A stretch of 64,000 bases of DNA from the NCBI GenBank assembly GCA_001683735.1, contig LUGG01000013.1, positions 248,001-312,000 on the forward strand, in the 5' to 3' direction. Numbering within the stretch: the stretch's first letter is position 1; the number at the start of each line of letters is the position of its first letter. The notes under the pieces were generated by a model. That model saw only the letters and a program-made list of their open reading frames with translations, was not told the origin of the DNA and did no database searches. Below are positions 24,645 to 36,500 of this stretch, in pieces. A program made the translations under genes and the position numbers. This DNA comes from Grifola frondosa (lineage: Eukaryota > Basidiomycota > Agaricomycetes > Polyporales > Grifolaceae).

Positions 24645-26581
24645 TCACGGTGATCGATGCAAGAAGAGAATCCCACGATCACCGTGGGGAGTGGTCTTGA
24701 CGCATAACCGACTATTCGCGGGATATGTGGTCTTCAGCATGGTGGGTGATGGCGGCCCTTGCTCGAGGATCGTCATCGGAGTATATGTTGCGGAAAGGAA
24801 CAGCTTGAGGAATCCCGCGCCGCTTTCAGCACCGTCGCTCAACGTGAACGACAACGCTTCAGAGTCGGTCGATCCGGAGCCAATGACCATGTGAGAGTGT
24901 GCGCGGAGAGGCGGAGCGGAAGAAGAGGGGTCGGGATGGTAGACCATAGTAATACTGTACCCCCAGCATCCATGTATGCAAGGTACGGCCAGAGGTCGAC
25001 GTCAGAGTAATTATGCAACACGACAGCATAGATCGAGCTCTTCTCGTCATCCACGATCTGCGCTCGTCCCTTCACAAGCATGTTTCCGCTGACGCGAGTC
25101 CACGAGGATGGGTCGAGGCGGAACAGCTCCATGCTTACTGATCCCAGCAGTGGCCGCTGCGGATTTCTGCGGTAGAGGTGCATGTGGAAGCGTGCCGCCG
25201 CTTCGATAGTTTTGCGATCTGTGCGAACCTGATCACTCGGGACGCGGATCGTCGGCCGGCAAGTCGAGGAAATGAGGGGATCGTGCCGCTCAACGATGAG
25301 ATCCCGACACCGCAGCTTGACGGACATCTCTGCTCGAGAGGCCCGCTTGGCGCACAAAATACTGACGCCGCCTTTCTGAGGGAGACCCTCGGTTTTCGAT
25401 GGAATCTGTCGGGTGAGACGGAGGCGTCGAAGAAAAGTGAGAAATGACCTCCGGATGTGAACACGAAACGGGGTATGGTTCCAGCGGGAGATACGAGCCC
25501 ATCCTTCGCGCAAGAGGAGCCTTCCGGAAGACTTACTCCGTGCGAGACACCACGTAGGGTGTACTTCCACAGCCGTAAGCGTTCCCAAGGCAGGATTAGA
25601 CGAGCCACGACGGTTGTGATGATGGAGGGAGAATTCCGTGCCCTCCGCGACCCCATGAATGGCTCCTACATCGACTTTGAGGTTTTCGTTGTCATAAACA
25701 GTTACGAAGACAAAACGAGGATCAGAAACGAACGGCAGACCATCAAACAGGATGCGGTCGCTGTTCATTCCAGCGCATACCGCATGCTGGTGGTCGCTCA
25801 TATGAGCCATAAGCTCGTGCGGGAGGTCGGCATAGGTGAGTTTATGGAGGGATCGGGACTCTGTCAACGTCATCAGAGCTGTAGTGAAGTTTCCTCCTCC
25901 TTTCCCCTCCGAAGCCGCCGAGCCCGCTGCGAGAACAACATGCGTATCATAACTCGTGCCCGTGAAACCGCGGCTAGCGATAGGCTCAGCTCGGTGAGGC
26001 ACAGCACTCCTCCATAGCCCCGCTAGCAGGTCATCGGAACTGGCCTTGACCGTGGGGGTGAAGCGAATCTGTTGCCTCTCCGGTATACCACCATCTTCAG
26101 GAGGAGGAAGGGAAAAACAAGTGTCGAGGAAAAGAGAGATATTATCTCCTTTGACCTCGCAGAGGTCTCGTATCATGGCATGAAGCGAACGATCGGATAT
26201 ACCTGCTATTCGAGCCTTGGTCTTGGAGACTTTAGTGTCGTGATCATATGGACACAACACTTGGACGTCTTCCGCGTCCGCGATCGAACCAACCGGGAGG
26301 AGCGCGAATGGTGCTCCCGTGGCCCGCGAAGTATAACATAATAGCGTCGCCCGGTTCAATAGCAGGGTTATTGACGAGATGGCTCATGAACTTGTCCTCG
26401 ATATTGCGTTTCGTAGCGTGGCTGTCGAGAAGTACGCAGACCTGGCTGAGGGACTTGCAAATCGTGGGTGAGCCAATGCTCGACACTGCGAGCGTCATCA
26501 ACACAAGACTGGAGATTCCAGATATTGCCGGCTTTGTACTTGTCAATTCCGACGATGAGCGCGAAGACTTGGCTTGCCATT
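24645..26581 (-). CDS. Caspase-domain (peptidase C14) protein
   Basis: The protein starts MASQVFALIVGIDKYKAG, followed by LQSCVDDARSVEHWLT, the p20-like fold of fungal caspase-domain proteins. The catalytic His lies in YFAGHGS (His codon 26319-26321) and the catalytic Cys in LFLDTCFS (Cys codon 26117-26119). A long C-terminal beta-rich region follows, with GDGAESGAGFLKLFLSATYT-like sequence encoded at 24760-24860 as DGAESGAGFLKLFLSATYTP. Members are common in Agaricomycetes and are thought to act in regulated cell death or heterokaryon responses; the substrate is unknown. The frame breaks three times: near 26436 (LQVP to SQVCVLL), near 26270 (PPGWF to ADAEDVQV), and at a five-C run 24960-24964 (MDAGG to YSITMVYHPD). 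No frame-neutral intron fits these points. Confidence 0.82.
24646..24686. repeat. 11-bp perfect inverted repeat (hairpin)
   Basis: CACGGTGATCG at 24646-24656 is the exact reverse complement of CGATCACCGTG at 24676-24686, with a 19-base loop. It lies just upstream on the plus strand and overlaps the last codons of the caspase-like gene, whose stop is at 24645. Confidence 0.6.
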
Positions 26582-27546
26582 TCGGGGTTCTGTGTGCATA
26601 CAAATCGTGAGCCAATAGACTTGCCGCAAAAGTGAAGTAGGCTCACCGGATTGCAGCGAATAGTGAGATGTCTCCAGGACGATAATAGAACTGGGCGAGG
26701 GACTGATGATGTCGCTCTCGCCATTAGACAACAACTTATATATCTGCACAATCGGTGCAGTACAGCAAGCGCGTGCAGTGCTGTGCAAGTGGTGCGAGTG
26801 TTGAGCCATGCATGGCCCAGACATGAGGTCAAGCCAGATACAGTCACGCCAGTCATCCTTGTCCACATCGACCAACAAGTCCCACAAAGATCCAGGCTGG
26901 AGGGGGACTCATTGAAACGACGCAGAACAACGCACAAACGTCCCAATAGGCATTCGTCCTGCTAGAAGGACTGTGAAGTACCAATCCTTGACCTGAACCA
27001 CGTCTCACCCCTGGCTCCAATACTGTCAAGAGCATAACATTTTAAGTTGTATGAGCGTTAGACTGAGCACGGCCGTCACGATATTTTTGCTCCCCAGCTA
27101 GAGCGTCGAGTCGACTTTGCCGCGTTGACTGATGTCTATGACGAACCATTTTGAGCCGTATCCTGGATGCGCCGCACTTCAAGTCAGCCCCTATCACCAC
27201 TCTAATATCGCACAGGAATCTTCCGAGATGAAAATGAAAGGCCCAGTTACATGCAGGTTGAGCAGTAGAAGCAAGCTCGACCGTAAGACCTCATCGAGCC
27301 GCAAAAGGCAGCTTGTCAGGTGATCCGCGTTAATATCCGCGAGGCTGCCACACGGGCCTGCGGACACCAACACTTTCATTGAAACTACGCCTTCCTGCTT
27401 TCGTTACCGTGCCTTCCTCATCTGCAAGCAGGTCGTTCCCAGATCTTACATTCCATGCTAATCATTGCTTAATCTCACTAACACTTATTTTCTAGGATAT
27501 CCCAATTGAGCTGCAACTATACGCGGTCTAGTTGAATCCAGTGAGG
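26582..27546. other. Divergent intergenic region, caspase-like gene / ATG6
   Basis: This 965-bp stretch between two divergent start codons has only short incidental open frames. A possible 5' untranslated intron of the caspase-like gene lies at about 26590-26645 (minus-strand GTGAGC...CACACAG). The ATG6 side has pyrimidine-rich sequence and a further possible leader. Confidence 0.4.
26735..26742 (-). promoter_or_regulatory. Candidate TATA box of the caspase-like gene
   Basis: The minus strand reads TATATAAG here, about 155 bp upstream of the ATG at 26581, with a possible leader intron in between. This is a motif match only. Confidence 0.35.
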
Positions 27547-29289
27547 ATGAACCTAGTGTGCCAACAATGCAAGCAGCCGTTGCAGGCAAGCAATCAGTCT
27601 TTTGCTTCCATACTTTGCTTATAGCAAGCATTCGAGGCAGCTCGACGCGTCACTCGTCGATCTCGCACCTTCTGCGTATGACATGGTTGCTGCATCCCTT
27701 TCGCCCGCATCTTCCGTCCACGGACGACATGCAACGGAAGCAGAGAAGCTCGCCAATCTACCATCTCCTGCATCAGTCAAAGCAGCATGGCAACACTCTG
27801 CGCACAGTAGCTCTGGCTCGTCCTCCCATGCATCACGCGTGCAGAGAAACCCGCCGCAACGTGCACCGATGCTCCCTAATGAGTCATTTGTGCTCCTGCA
27901 GGACAGCGTAATCCGCAATATTCCCTCGACTCTTCCCTCACCTTCGCATGCGAAGAAGCCGTCGCTCTCGAAATCTCGGAATTCCAATGCTCCCGCTGCA
28001 GCGTCAGCATCTATGCAGGAGGAAGCTACTCATCCCAACCCTTCGCCCCTTTCGCATCACCTTCGGTCTACCTTACGTTTGTTTAACCTGCTTTCCAGCC
28101 GCACTGATTTGGATCACCCGCTGTGTTCTGAGTGTTCGCACATCTTACTTCAGTCCCTGACTAGACAACTCGAGGAGACAAAGAAGGAGCGAGACGGTTA
28201 CATCGCGTTTGAGAAGGAGGTCCGAAAGGAAAAGGAACGCGAAGGAGAAGGTGTCAACAAGGTCGAAGCGGAATCAAGAATAGACAAGCTCAAGGAAGAA
28301 GAACGCCTCGCAGTTGAGCAACTGAAATCGGCTGAGCGGGAACGAGAACAACTTGAAGAAGAGCTGAAATCACTCGAGCTTGAGGAAAAGAACTTGGAGG
28401 AGGAGGAAGCGGAGTCAGTCGCATGCAATTGACGCTATTCACTGTCACTGACCTACATTCGAAGGTTTTGGCGTCAGCATAATGCGCATATACTGAAATC
28501 AGCCGAGCAGGCCTCACAGCTTGCTTCATTACGCGCAGCATATGCCGCAGATTCTGCCACACTAGAGAAGTTAGAACGGACGAATGTCTATAATGACGCG
28601 TTTTGCATCGGCCATGACGGTGTGTTCGGTACCATCAATGGACTGCGGTTAGGCAGAGTCCCGGGTGTTCCCGTAAGTAATCCTCAGTATCACGTTTGCG
28701 TGCATCTTGACATGGGACTAGGTGGAGTGGGCGGAAATCAACGCTGCTTGGGGACAGACATTATTATTGCTCTATACAGTCGCCCGAAAGCTTGGTTACA
28801 CATTTGAGAAGTACGTCAGCTATTTCTATCCGTATCTGCTCGTAGGCTGAACATTATTAGCTATCGGCTAGTACCCATGGGATCATTCTCGCGCATAGAG
28901 AAGACTACGGGTGACAAGGCCACGTACGAATTGTATGGTTCGGGTGATCTGCACTTCGGGCGATTACTTCATAACCGCAGGTTTGATTTTGCCATGGTCG
29001 CATTTTTGGACTGCTTGAAGCAACTCGTGGACTACGTAAAGTCGCAGGATCCTCAAGTTGATTTTCCCCATCAGTTAGTCCTTTCTCCTGCCTAATTCTC
29101 GCGATCTGCACAAACGTTGATGCTGACACACTGCCATTGACGTGCTCTAGAATCGTGAAAGACAAGATTGGAGAAGCCTCTGTGAAGCAGCAGTTCAGCC
29201 AGGAAGAAGCGTGGACGCGTGCTCTGCGGCATGTGCTGCTCGCACTGAAGATATTGTTGAAGTGGACCACAAACGGCAGCAACGGGTGA
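27547..29289 (+). CDS. ATG6: Beclin-1/Atg6 autophagy protein
   Basis: Atg6 is the scaffold of the class III PI3-kinase (Vps34) complexes in autophagy and vacuolar sorting. Exon 1 (27547-27585) encodes [13 protein letters not shown] with the N-terminal CxxC. A GC-AG intron (27586-27640) joins it to [18 protein letters not shown]3-like region is suggested by [10 protein letters not shown]. The long coiled coil runs from [16 protein letters not shown] to the Glu-rich EEEE stretch. The conserved C-terminal beta-alpha repeated domain includes [52 protein letters not shown] and [14 protein letters not shown]. Splice sites are good and the frame is intact. Predicted length of about 500 residues is normal. 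Confidence 0.94.
27586..27640 (+). other. GC-AG intron in ATG6
   Basis: The donor is TTGCAG|GCAAGC and the acceptor GAGGCAG. Reading through gives a stop codon at TTATAG, while splicing gives the conserved CKQPLQLDASL. Confidence 0.8.
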
Positions 29290-29834
29290 ATGTCGGCCAA
29301 ATGTTCCCCGCGTGCTCCAGGCCCACTGCAATTGGTGAAGAGATACCCGCGCCAAACATTCTCCTCGGGGCCCCGGCCATGCTTTCCATGGATGTGTGAA
29401 CAGTATCATTGTATCATTTCATATATCGCTATAGCCTACGCAGATCATTGTGTATTCTTGTGTCGGGAAATTCCATGCGGATGCGTTCACTGTGTGTAAG
29501 CTGATTCATGCACGTACGTAACGTTGATAAGTGCAATTGAGTTTCTCAGTAAACCGTCCGTGTGAGCATTTTCCAGCTGCCTCTTCCGCCCGTCTGTGAC
29601 ATATAAAAAACGAACCGACGGGATGGCCAACATGTTTTTGAACAAGATAAGATAAACCTACACTGATTAGATTTGAGATGGCTGATCGGACCGAGATTTT
29701 ACTTTTCATGATTGCGAAGACTTTCACCATAGGCTGAGTAAGTCCCTTACCTCGTTTGTCATCGCCGACCGTGCAGCCTTTCCAGTGCTTAACTGTGTTC
29801 TGCGCAGTCGGTTCATTGACTTCGTCACTGCTCC
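29290..29834. other. Intergenic region between ATG6 and GSH1
   Basis: No gene is supported in these 545 bp. Open frames on the minus strand at 29506-29930 lack codon bias or recognisable motifs and overlap the start of the next gene. Confidence 0.4.
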
Positions 29835-32605
29835 ATGGGCCTTCTCTATCTCGGGACACCCCTCGTCTGGGATGAGGCCAAACAGTATACAGATCACGTC
29901 AGGTCGCACGGAATTACACAATTTCTTCACATATGGGATCGTCTGAAGGATAGATGCGGAGACGAGCTGCTATGGGGGACGAGGTATATTACCCCCTGTT
30001 TGCTTCCGCGTGTCCGAGCCTGATTAAATGCATGCGCCACAAGGTCGAGTACATGGTCGTCCTCTTCGACGATCAAGAGAAAAACGTGAAGCTGTCTCTG
30101 CGCCAGACGGAGATCCTCGAAAAGTTGCAGTCCATCGTGACCGACATCGCGTCTGACCGCGGCGAGTCGTAGGTCATTTCTGCCTTCGCTTTGAAGAGAT
30201 CATTACACGAACACCGTCCAGGGCGTCAGTCCCGACTTTCCACCCTGAGTATGGCCGCTATATGCTGGAGTCTACGCCGGGATCGCCATACACGGGCTCT
30301 ATCCACGATCTGCTGTCGGTGGAAGACGACATGCGATATCGGTAGGCGACACCACTGTGCTGTTTATATAGCGACGGTTTCAACTCAAAATTCGCAGCCG
30401 ACACCTTGCCCGCAAATATCTTAAGCCAAACGAGATTCCATTCACCATGACTTCTTATCCCCGCATGGGAGTCCCGGGAGTATTCACTGAGCCCTATTTC
30501 GATCCCGCAGACGCCATCTCCAGCCATAGTCTCTTCCTTCCCGAAGAAATCACAAATCCACATGCACGTTTTCCGTTCGTAATACCTGCTGTAGTGACCA
30601 GTCTCCTACTCAACCTTGCGCACTTCTAGAACACTCACCGCGAACATCAGACGAAGACGCGGCTCCAAAGTAGCTATCAACCTTCCAATTTTCATCGACA
30701 AGAATACCCCACGGCCGTTCGTCGACCCCACGATTCCCTGGCAGAGAGAGATATATCCGCGAAGACCCAGGTAAGATTCCTGCGACCATACTTCGTGACC
30801 AGCTTCCCGATCTGTCCTTTCAGAGGCGAGGAATGGCGCGGCGCTCATAGATCATATTTACATGGATGCGATGGGCTTCGGGATGGGCTGCAGCTGCCTG
30901 CAACTGACGTTCCAGTCCTGCAACATCACCGAGGCGAGACGGCTGTACGACGCGCTCGTTCCCGTTGCGCCGCTCATGGTCAGTTACAGTGCGCTCCGCG
31001 TGGGAACGAGGCTCACTGCTTGTGCAGCTCGCGCTTACGGCGGCCAGCCCCCTGTGGCGGGGATATATCGCCGATGTCGATTGCCGCTGGGACGTCGTCG
31101 CGGGCAGCGTGGATGACCGCACGGAGGAGGAACGTGGGCTCAAAGTGAGCGCATACATGACCGCTGCTCCGTTGAAGGATACTCACCCTGTGCAAGTAGC
31201 CCCTGAAGGAGAGCAGGTTCCGCATCCCGAAGTCGCGCTACGGTAGCGTCAGCCTGTATATCTCGGAGCACTGGATGAATCGGCCGGCGTACAACGACAT
31301 AGAGGCACCGCACGACGAGGCGATCTTCGAGCGTCTGCGGAAACACGGTAATTGACTGATCTTATGAGTTGATGATGCGACTCAAGTATTGTGTGGTGTC
31401 GACAAGGCATCGACAGCCTGCTCGCACGGCACATCGCCCACCTGTTCATCCGTGATCCGATCGTTATCTTCTCCGAGACGGTCGACCAGGACGACATGAC
31501 CAGCAACGACCACTTCGAGGTGAGCGCAGGGCGTGTCAACGTTGCGAGGCTGCGTACTCATGATGCATCAGAACATCCAGTCGACCAACTGGCAGACCGT
31601 GCGATTCAAGCCACCTCCGATAAACTCGTCGATAGGCTGGCGCGTGGAATTCCGCTCGATGGAGGTCCAGATGACGGATTTCGAGAATGCGGCGTTTGCA
31701 GTATTCGTGGTACTCCTCTCGCGGGCGATCCTCAGCTTCAACCTCAACCTCTACGTTCCCATATCCAAGGTCAAAATTAACACGTCGCACGCAGCGGCTG
31801 CGCATACTGAATAGTTTCGGATGAACAGGTTGATGAGAACATGGCGCCGCGCAACGGCGAGATGCGGTACGCTCGGAGAAGTTTTATTTCAGGAAAGACG
31901 TGTTTCCTGCGGGACATTCGTCCCATTCGTCGAATGTCTCCTCGACTTCCTCTGCGAGCTCTCCGATCGAGGGCATCAATGGGATCAACGGCATGAACGG
32001 CTTGCACAGGAAGGAGAAGAAGCTGCGTAATTGCTTCCCATCCGTGCCGAAGCCGGAAAGCGGGTACTTCCCTGGGCCTGTGGAGGATGAATACGAGGAG
32101 ATGACGATGGAGGAGATTATGAACGGCAAGGCGTGTATTGATTCGGAAGCAAACCTGCTGTTGGCATACTGACTCATCTCCATCAAAGGGTCTTTCGAAC
32201 CCCGGTCTCCTGGGCCTTGTATACGCATATCTTGATACTCTGGAGGTAGACGACGACGCTCGACACAGAATCGAAGAGTATTTGGATCTGATCAGACGCC
32301 GAACAAATGGTGATTACTTCGTGACAGACGCGTACCGCAGCTGAGATAACGACGCACTTGTGTATCATAGGTTCACTGAGGACCGCAGCAAGCTGGATTC
32401 GCGAGTTCGTGCGTTCCCACCCATCGTACAGATACGATTCCGTGGTCAGTCAGGAGGCCAATTACGATCTCATGGTAGCAGTAGACCAGCTGTGCGTCTT
32501 CCGCTTCGCTCGCGATTTGAATTGGCCTCGTACTGATTGGAGCTTAGAGAGCGCGGGGTGCGAGCCGCGCCAGATTTCTTACCAACGAATCGTTCGAAAG
32601 CATAG
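29835..32605 (+). CDS. GSH1: Glutamate-cysteine ligase catalytic subunit
   Basis: This enzyme joins glutamate and cysteine in the first, rate-limiting step of glutathione synthesis in the cytosol. The N-terminus is [20 protein letters not shown], with [14 protein letters not shown] spliced over an intron at about 29982-30042. Conserved blocks follow: [106 protein letters not shown] and [11 protein letters not shown]. The last exon gives [15 protein letters not shown] to TAG at 32603-32605. About ten exons are needed. The frame breaks near 30165-30235 (junction before PTFHPEYG), at 30758-30762 (one extra base before EDPEARNG) and at 31845-31851 (one missing base before [12 protein letters not shown]). 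GSH1 is normally essential or nearly so, so these look like sequence errors. Confidence 0.92.
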
Positions 32606-33556
32606 AAGAACGGAAATACAGAAACAAGTGAAGTGTACTTTATCTTGTATGGCTTTTTCCAACTGTTGGCCATTATTCTTGTCCGTGTAGACAGTTTGCC
32701 TCTTCGTTTGTATGACCAATGTTGTCAGCGCGCACATGGGGCTTCGTTGACATGCTCCGATAGACACGTACCGCTGAACATTGTTTTCGGTCTGTTATTC
32801 CCGGTTGCATGATCTAGGTAATAATCTGCCACTGGGACATCAGCGTCAGTGACTCAAACAGCTTCCGGCATTTCAATGACCAACATCCATGAGAGTGCAA
32901 TGCCTCCGAAAGTAATATATGGCTTGCGAGTGTATGTGATCCGTATCGGGGGTATGAAGGTGGAATAACCGATCAGCCACTTATAGTCAGGTATCGAAGC
33001 TGCCGTCCGCGATGCGCGGGATTGACAGCACTAATATTTTGTTACTTTCACTTCAGTGACTTAGGCCTTAGGACTTATGTCACCCACAGCGCACTGTACA
33101 TGTTGCTGCAGGTGTAATATTTTCAGTGAACTAGCAAATCCCTCGTGTTTTGTTGAAGGTGGAATAGTATACGATTGATATACGATACGACTCTAACGCT
33201 GGCTAAATTCAAGGTAGAGCAACAAGCCTGTTCCAATGCAGCTCAATATATGATATCTGCCTTCCAGCCTCCTCCAACAGCATACAAAAGTAAGCTCCAG
33301 TATTAATGTGGCGTCGACGCTTAAGAAGTCGATCACTAGGCTCGGTAACGCTAGGCTCGGCAACAACGCTGCACAGCAACTGTCCAAATGAGACCACATC
33401 ATGATATGAGGAACCGCTTGGTGTAATGGGGCTACTGCATGCGTCAACTCTAAGATAGCCCGAGTTGTCCCACGCCCACTTCCCCGCCGCTGTTGTATTC
33501 CTTCTCTAGCTCTGTCTTCACCCCTTCAGTGCAAGCACTCTCTTACAATTCATGCC
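32606..33556. other. Intergenic region upstream of the glutaminase gene
   Basis: I see no gene in this 951-bp stretch on either strand: stop codons are frequent in all frames and no motif stands out. It contains the GSH1 3' region and the promoter of the next gene. Confidence 0.4.
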
Positions 33557-36500
33557 ATGCTGCGTTGTCTTCTGTGGTCCTTTATCGTTTTCTCGTCGTT
33601 GTTTGTCGCTGTCAAATCTCAAAGCAATCCGACCGGGTCCCCTCAGACATTCTTTCCCGCCAACATTCCTTTAGCTATTCGCTCGCCTTATTTCAGTGCA
33701 TGGCATGTCAGTACTAACGGCTCGAGTCAGTTGACCCAGTCATGGCCGACGTTCTGGACCCCCGCTGCAGTACGCTTCAATATTGTCCTTCTGGGTGTAT
33801 ATTCTGATACGTTCTGCAGCCCATTCTTGGCTGGGCTGGTAAGATCAGAGTTGACGGTAACACGTTCTCTTGGCTTGGGGACGATGGTGCTGCCCCAACG
33901 AATATCAGCAATGTCACTAGCACTCAGATTACCCCGACGCGAACCATTTTCACGATGCAAGCTGGTCCGATGAATGTAACAGTTACTTTCATCTCGCCCA
34001 TTGAAGTGCGTACGATTGTGATGAATGGCGCAGTACTCTGACACGTTCGTTGCACAGCCGTCAGATTGGGCAAAACAATCATTTCCGTTTTCCTATGTGT
34101 CGCTTGATGCGAGCTCAACCGATGGAAACAGCCACGATGTTCAAGTCTATTCAGACATCAGTGCAGGTTGGTCGCTTTTATTTTAAACCGTGTACCGTCC
34201 TCAAATCCTTTCCATAGAATGGGTGTCTGGGAACCGTTCCAGTCTTGTCAGCTGGAGCACGCAAGTGACCGATAGCAGCATCTATCACCAGGTCCAAAAA
34301 CAATCGCCTTCTCCTATGACAGAAATCAGCAGTCAAGCTGAAGATGGTACAGCGTACTATGCGATGGCCTCAGTATGTAGGCAAACAGCAATGATGGACA
34401 ATAGCTAAATAATTTTTGCGCAGAGACCTGGCTTGACCTATCAGACGGACTTGGATGTAGTCTGCCGCCCGCAATTCACGAGTACCGGAGTCCTGACAGG
34501 TGAAGAAAGCGTGGCCTTCGCCTCAATTTCACCGTAAGTACGTATGTTTTGTTGAATTCTTTCCTATATAAAAATGCCATCCTATAGGCACTTCACTGTC
34601 TACGCACTCTCCGTGGATCTCGGCGTCATTCAGAGCACGTCATCTTCAGTGGTATGGGGGGTGGGCTTCGTTCGTAATCCCTCGATTCAATATACGACCT
34701 CTACTGGAGGAACACAGCAGCGCAGCCCGTACTACGTTTCGCAATACGGTACGATCAGCGAAGCGGTCAGCATCCTTTTTCACCTCCTAGTGATGTTGTT
34801 TTCATCACAATCGCGCAGATCGACGCCTTTTTATCAGATTATCCAGCAGCTCTCCAACGGGCCATTGCCCTGGATCAGAAGATATTGCAAGATGCGTCAG
34901 CAATATCCAGCAATTATGCTGAATTGGTGTCCCTCGCCGCTCGACAGGTCATTGGAGCAACTGACTTGACCATCTCAAATGGTACGGACGGACAGTGGAA
35001 TACCTCAGATGTGAAGATGTTCATGAAGGCCATTGGCGATAGTGGGTGAGAAACAGTCTTGAAGCCTTGTGCAATGTGACTAAGTGGAATGTCAGACGTG
35101 TAAACCCCGTGGAGACGCTCTACGCATCGTTCCCCATGTTCCTGTATCTGAATGCTTCCTTCGGCAAACCGCTGCTGTCTGGGTTGCTTGAGTTCCAGGA
35201 AGGCCATTCTCAGAATCCATATGCAGCCGCAGATCTCGGTGAGCCCAACTCATGATTTTCTTGAATACCGTTAGTCGATCCATGTCTGCAGGATTGAATT
35301 ACCCCGTTGCATCTGGTAACACGGGTGCTCACAGTCAAGGGGTGGAGCGTAAGTGATCATGCCAGTTAAATCTATCTGGTTCACTAATCATGGAATAGAG
35401 ACGGGAAATATGCTGATCATGGTTTGGGCGCACGCGAGGACAACTGGCGATGGCTCGCTGATTCACGACCACGTAGGTCTCCCTGCATGCTTGTAGTTCT
35501 GCGAGCCAACCTTGTTTTCTCTAGTATAATCTGCTTAAAGGCTGGGCGAACTACCTTGTCCAGAACTCATTGACGCCAGTAAACCAGTGTGTAGTGCACA
35601 TTATATTGTCGGCGTCACGTCATTCACACCCTCTCTCGAACTTCAGGATGACCGCAGATAACCAAGGCACCGCTAACATGACGAACTTGGCTATCAAGGG
35701 CATTATTGCAGTACAGGCCATGTCGGAGATCAGTCAGGCGTTTGGGGAAAGTGCGGTCGCACAAATGTACAGTGTGAGTTTCTTTATTGCTCTTATCACC
35801 ATAATTTATTTACACACTACCGAGCAGAGCCGCGCTGCTGTGCTTGCAAGCACCTGGCAGTCTCTCGCATTATCTTCCGACCAGCAACATCTGCTCGAGG
35901 ACTATGGGAATCAGCAATCCTCAGCATTGATGTACAATTTGTACGCTGATCGTCTGCTCCAGCTGAACCTCGTGAACGAGACGGTACATATAACTATTTG
36001 CTCGTGAATTCACTATTAAATCGCTGACATTTCGGATAGGTCTATCAACATCAAACCCAGTTTTATGCGAGTCAGATCAGCACAGGTGAGCAGCTTGCCT
36101 GTGCAGTGGCTTCTCGACTAACCATTCCCATAGCGGCGAAGTATGGCTTACCTATTGATAGTGATGCTCCGTCACAAGGGAACTCCGGTGAGCTCTCTGA
36201 TCAACTTGTGATCATGTTTCGCTAACCTTCTTGCCAGCTTGGACTTTGTTTACCGCTGCCACCGCATCCAATACGACCGTGCTTACAGAGCTGATCTCCA
36301 GCGCATGGGCGCGAGCGGCATCCAATCTGTCAGCAGGCGCGTTTCCCACCACGTACCAAGTTAACACCGGCCTGACCAACGGCGGTGTTGCGAGGTGAGA
36401 TACGCCAGCTTCCTGATGTTCCCCTCGTGCTGACATGATGTTGATAGTCCGGCACAAGGGGCGATGTTCGCACCCTTGGCGCTGAGGTACGTCTTCTGTA

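Noticed and set aside
25135..25656. Long open frames in other frames and on the opposite strand inside the caspase-like gene (also 25457-26017 plus)
   Set aside because: GC-rich coding DNA gives many shadow frames; none shows a motif or a sensible start, and they overlap conserved codons.
29506..29930. Minus-strand open frames between ATG6 and GSH1
   Set aside because: No motif, poor composition, and overlap with the GSH1 first exon.
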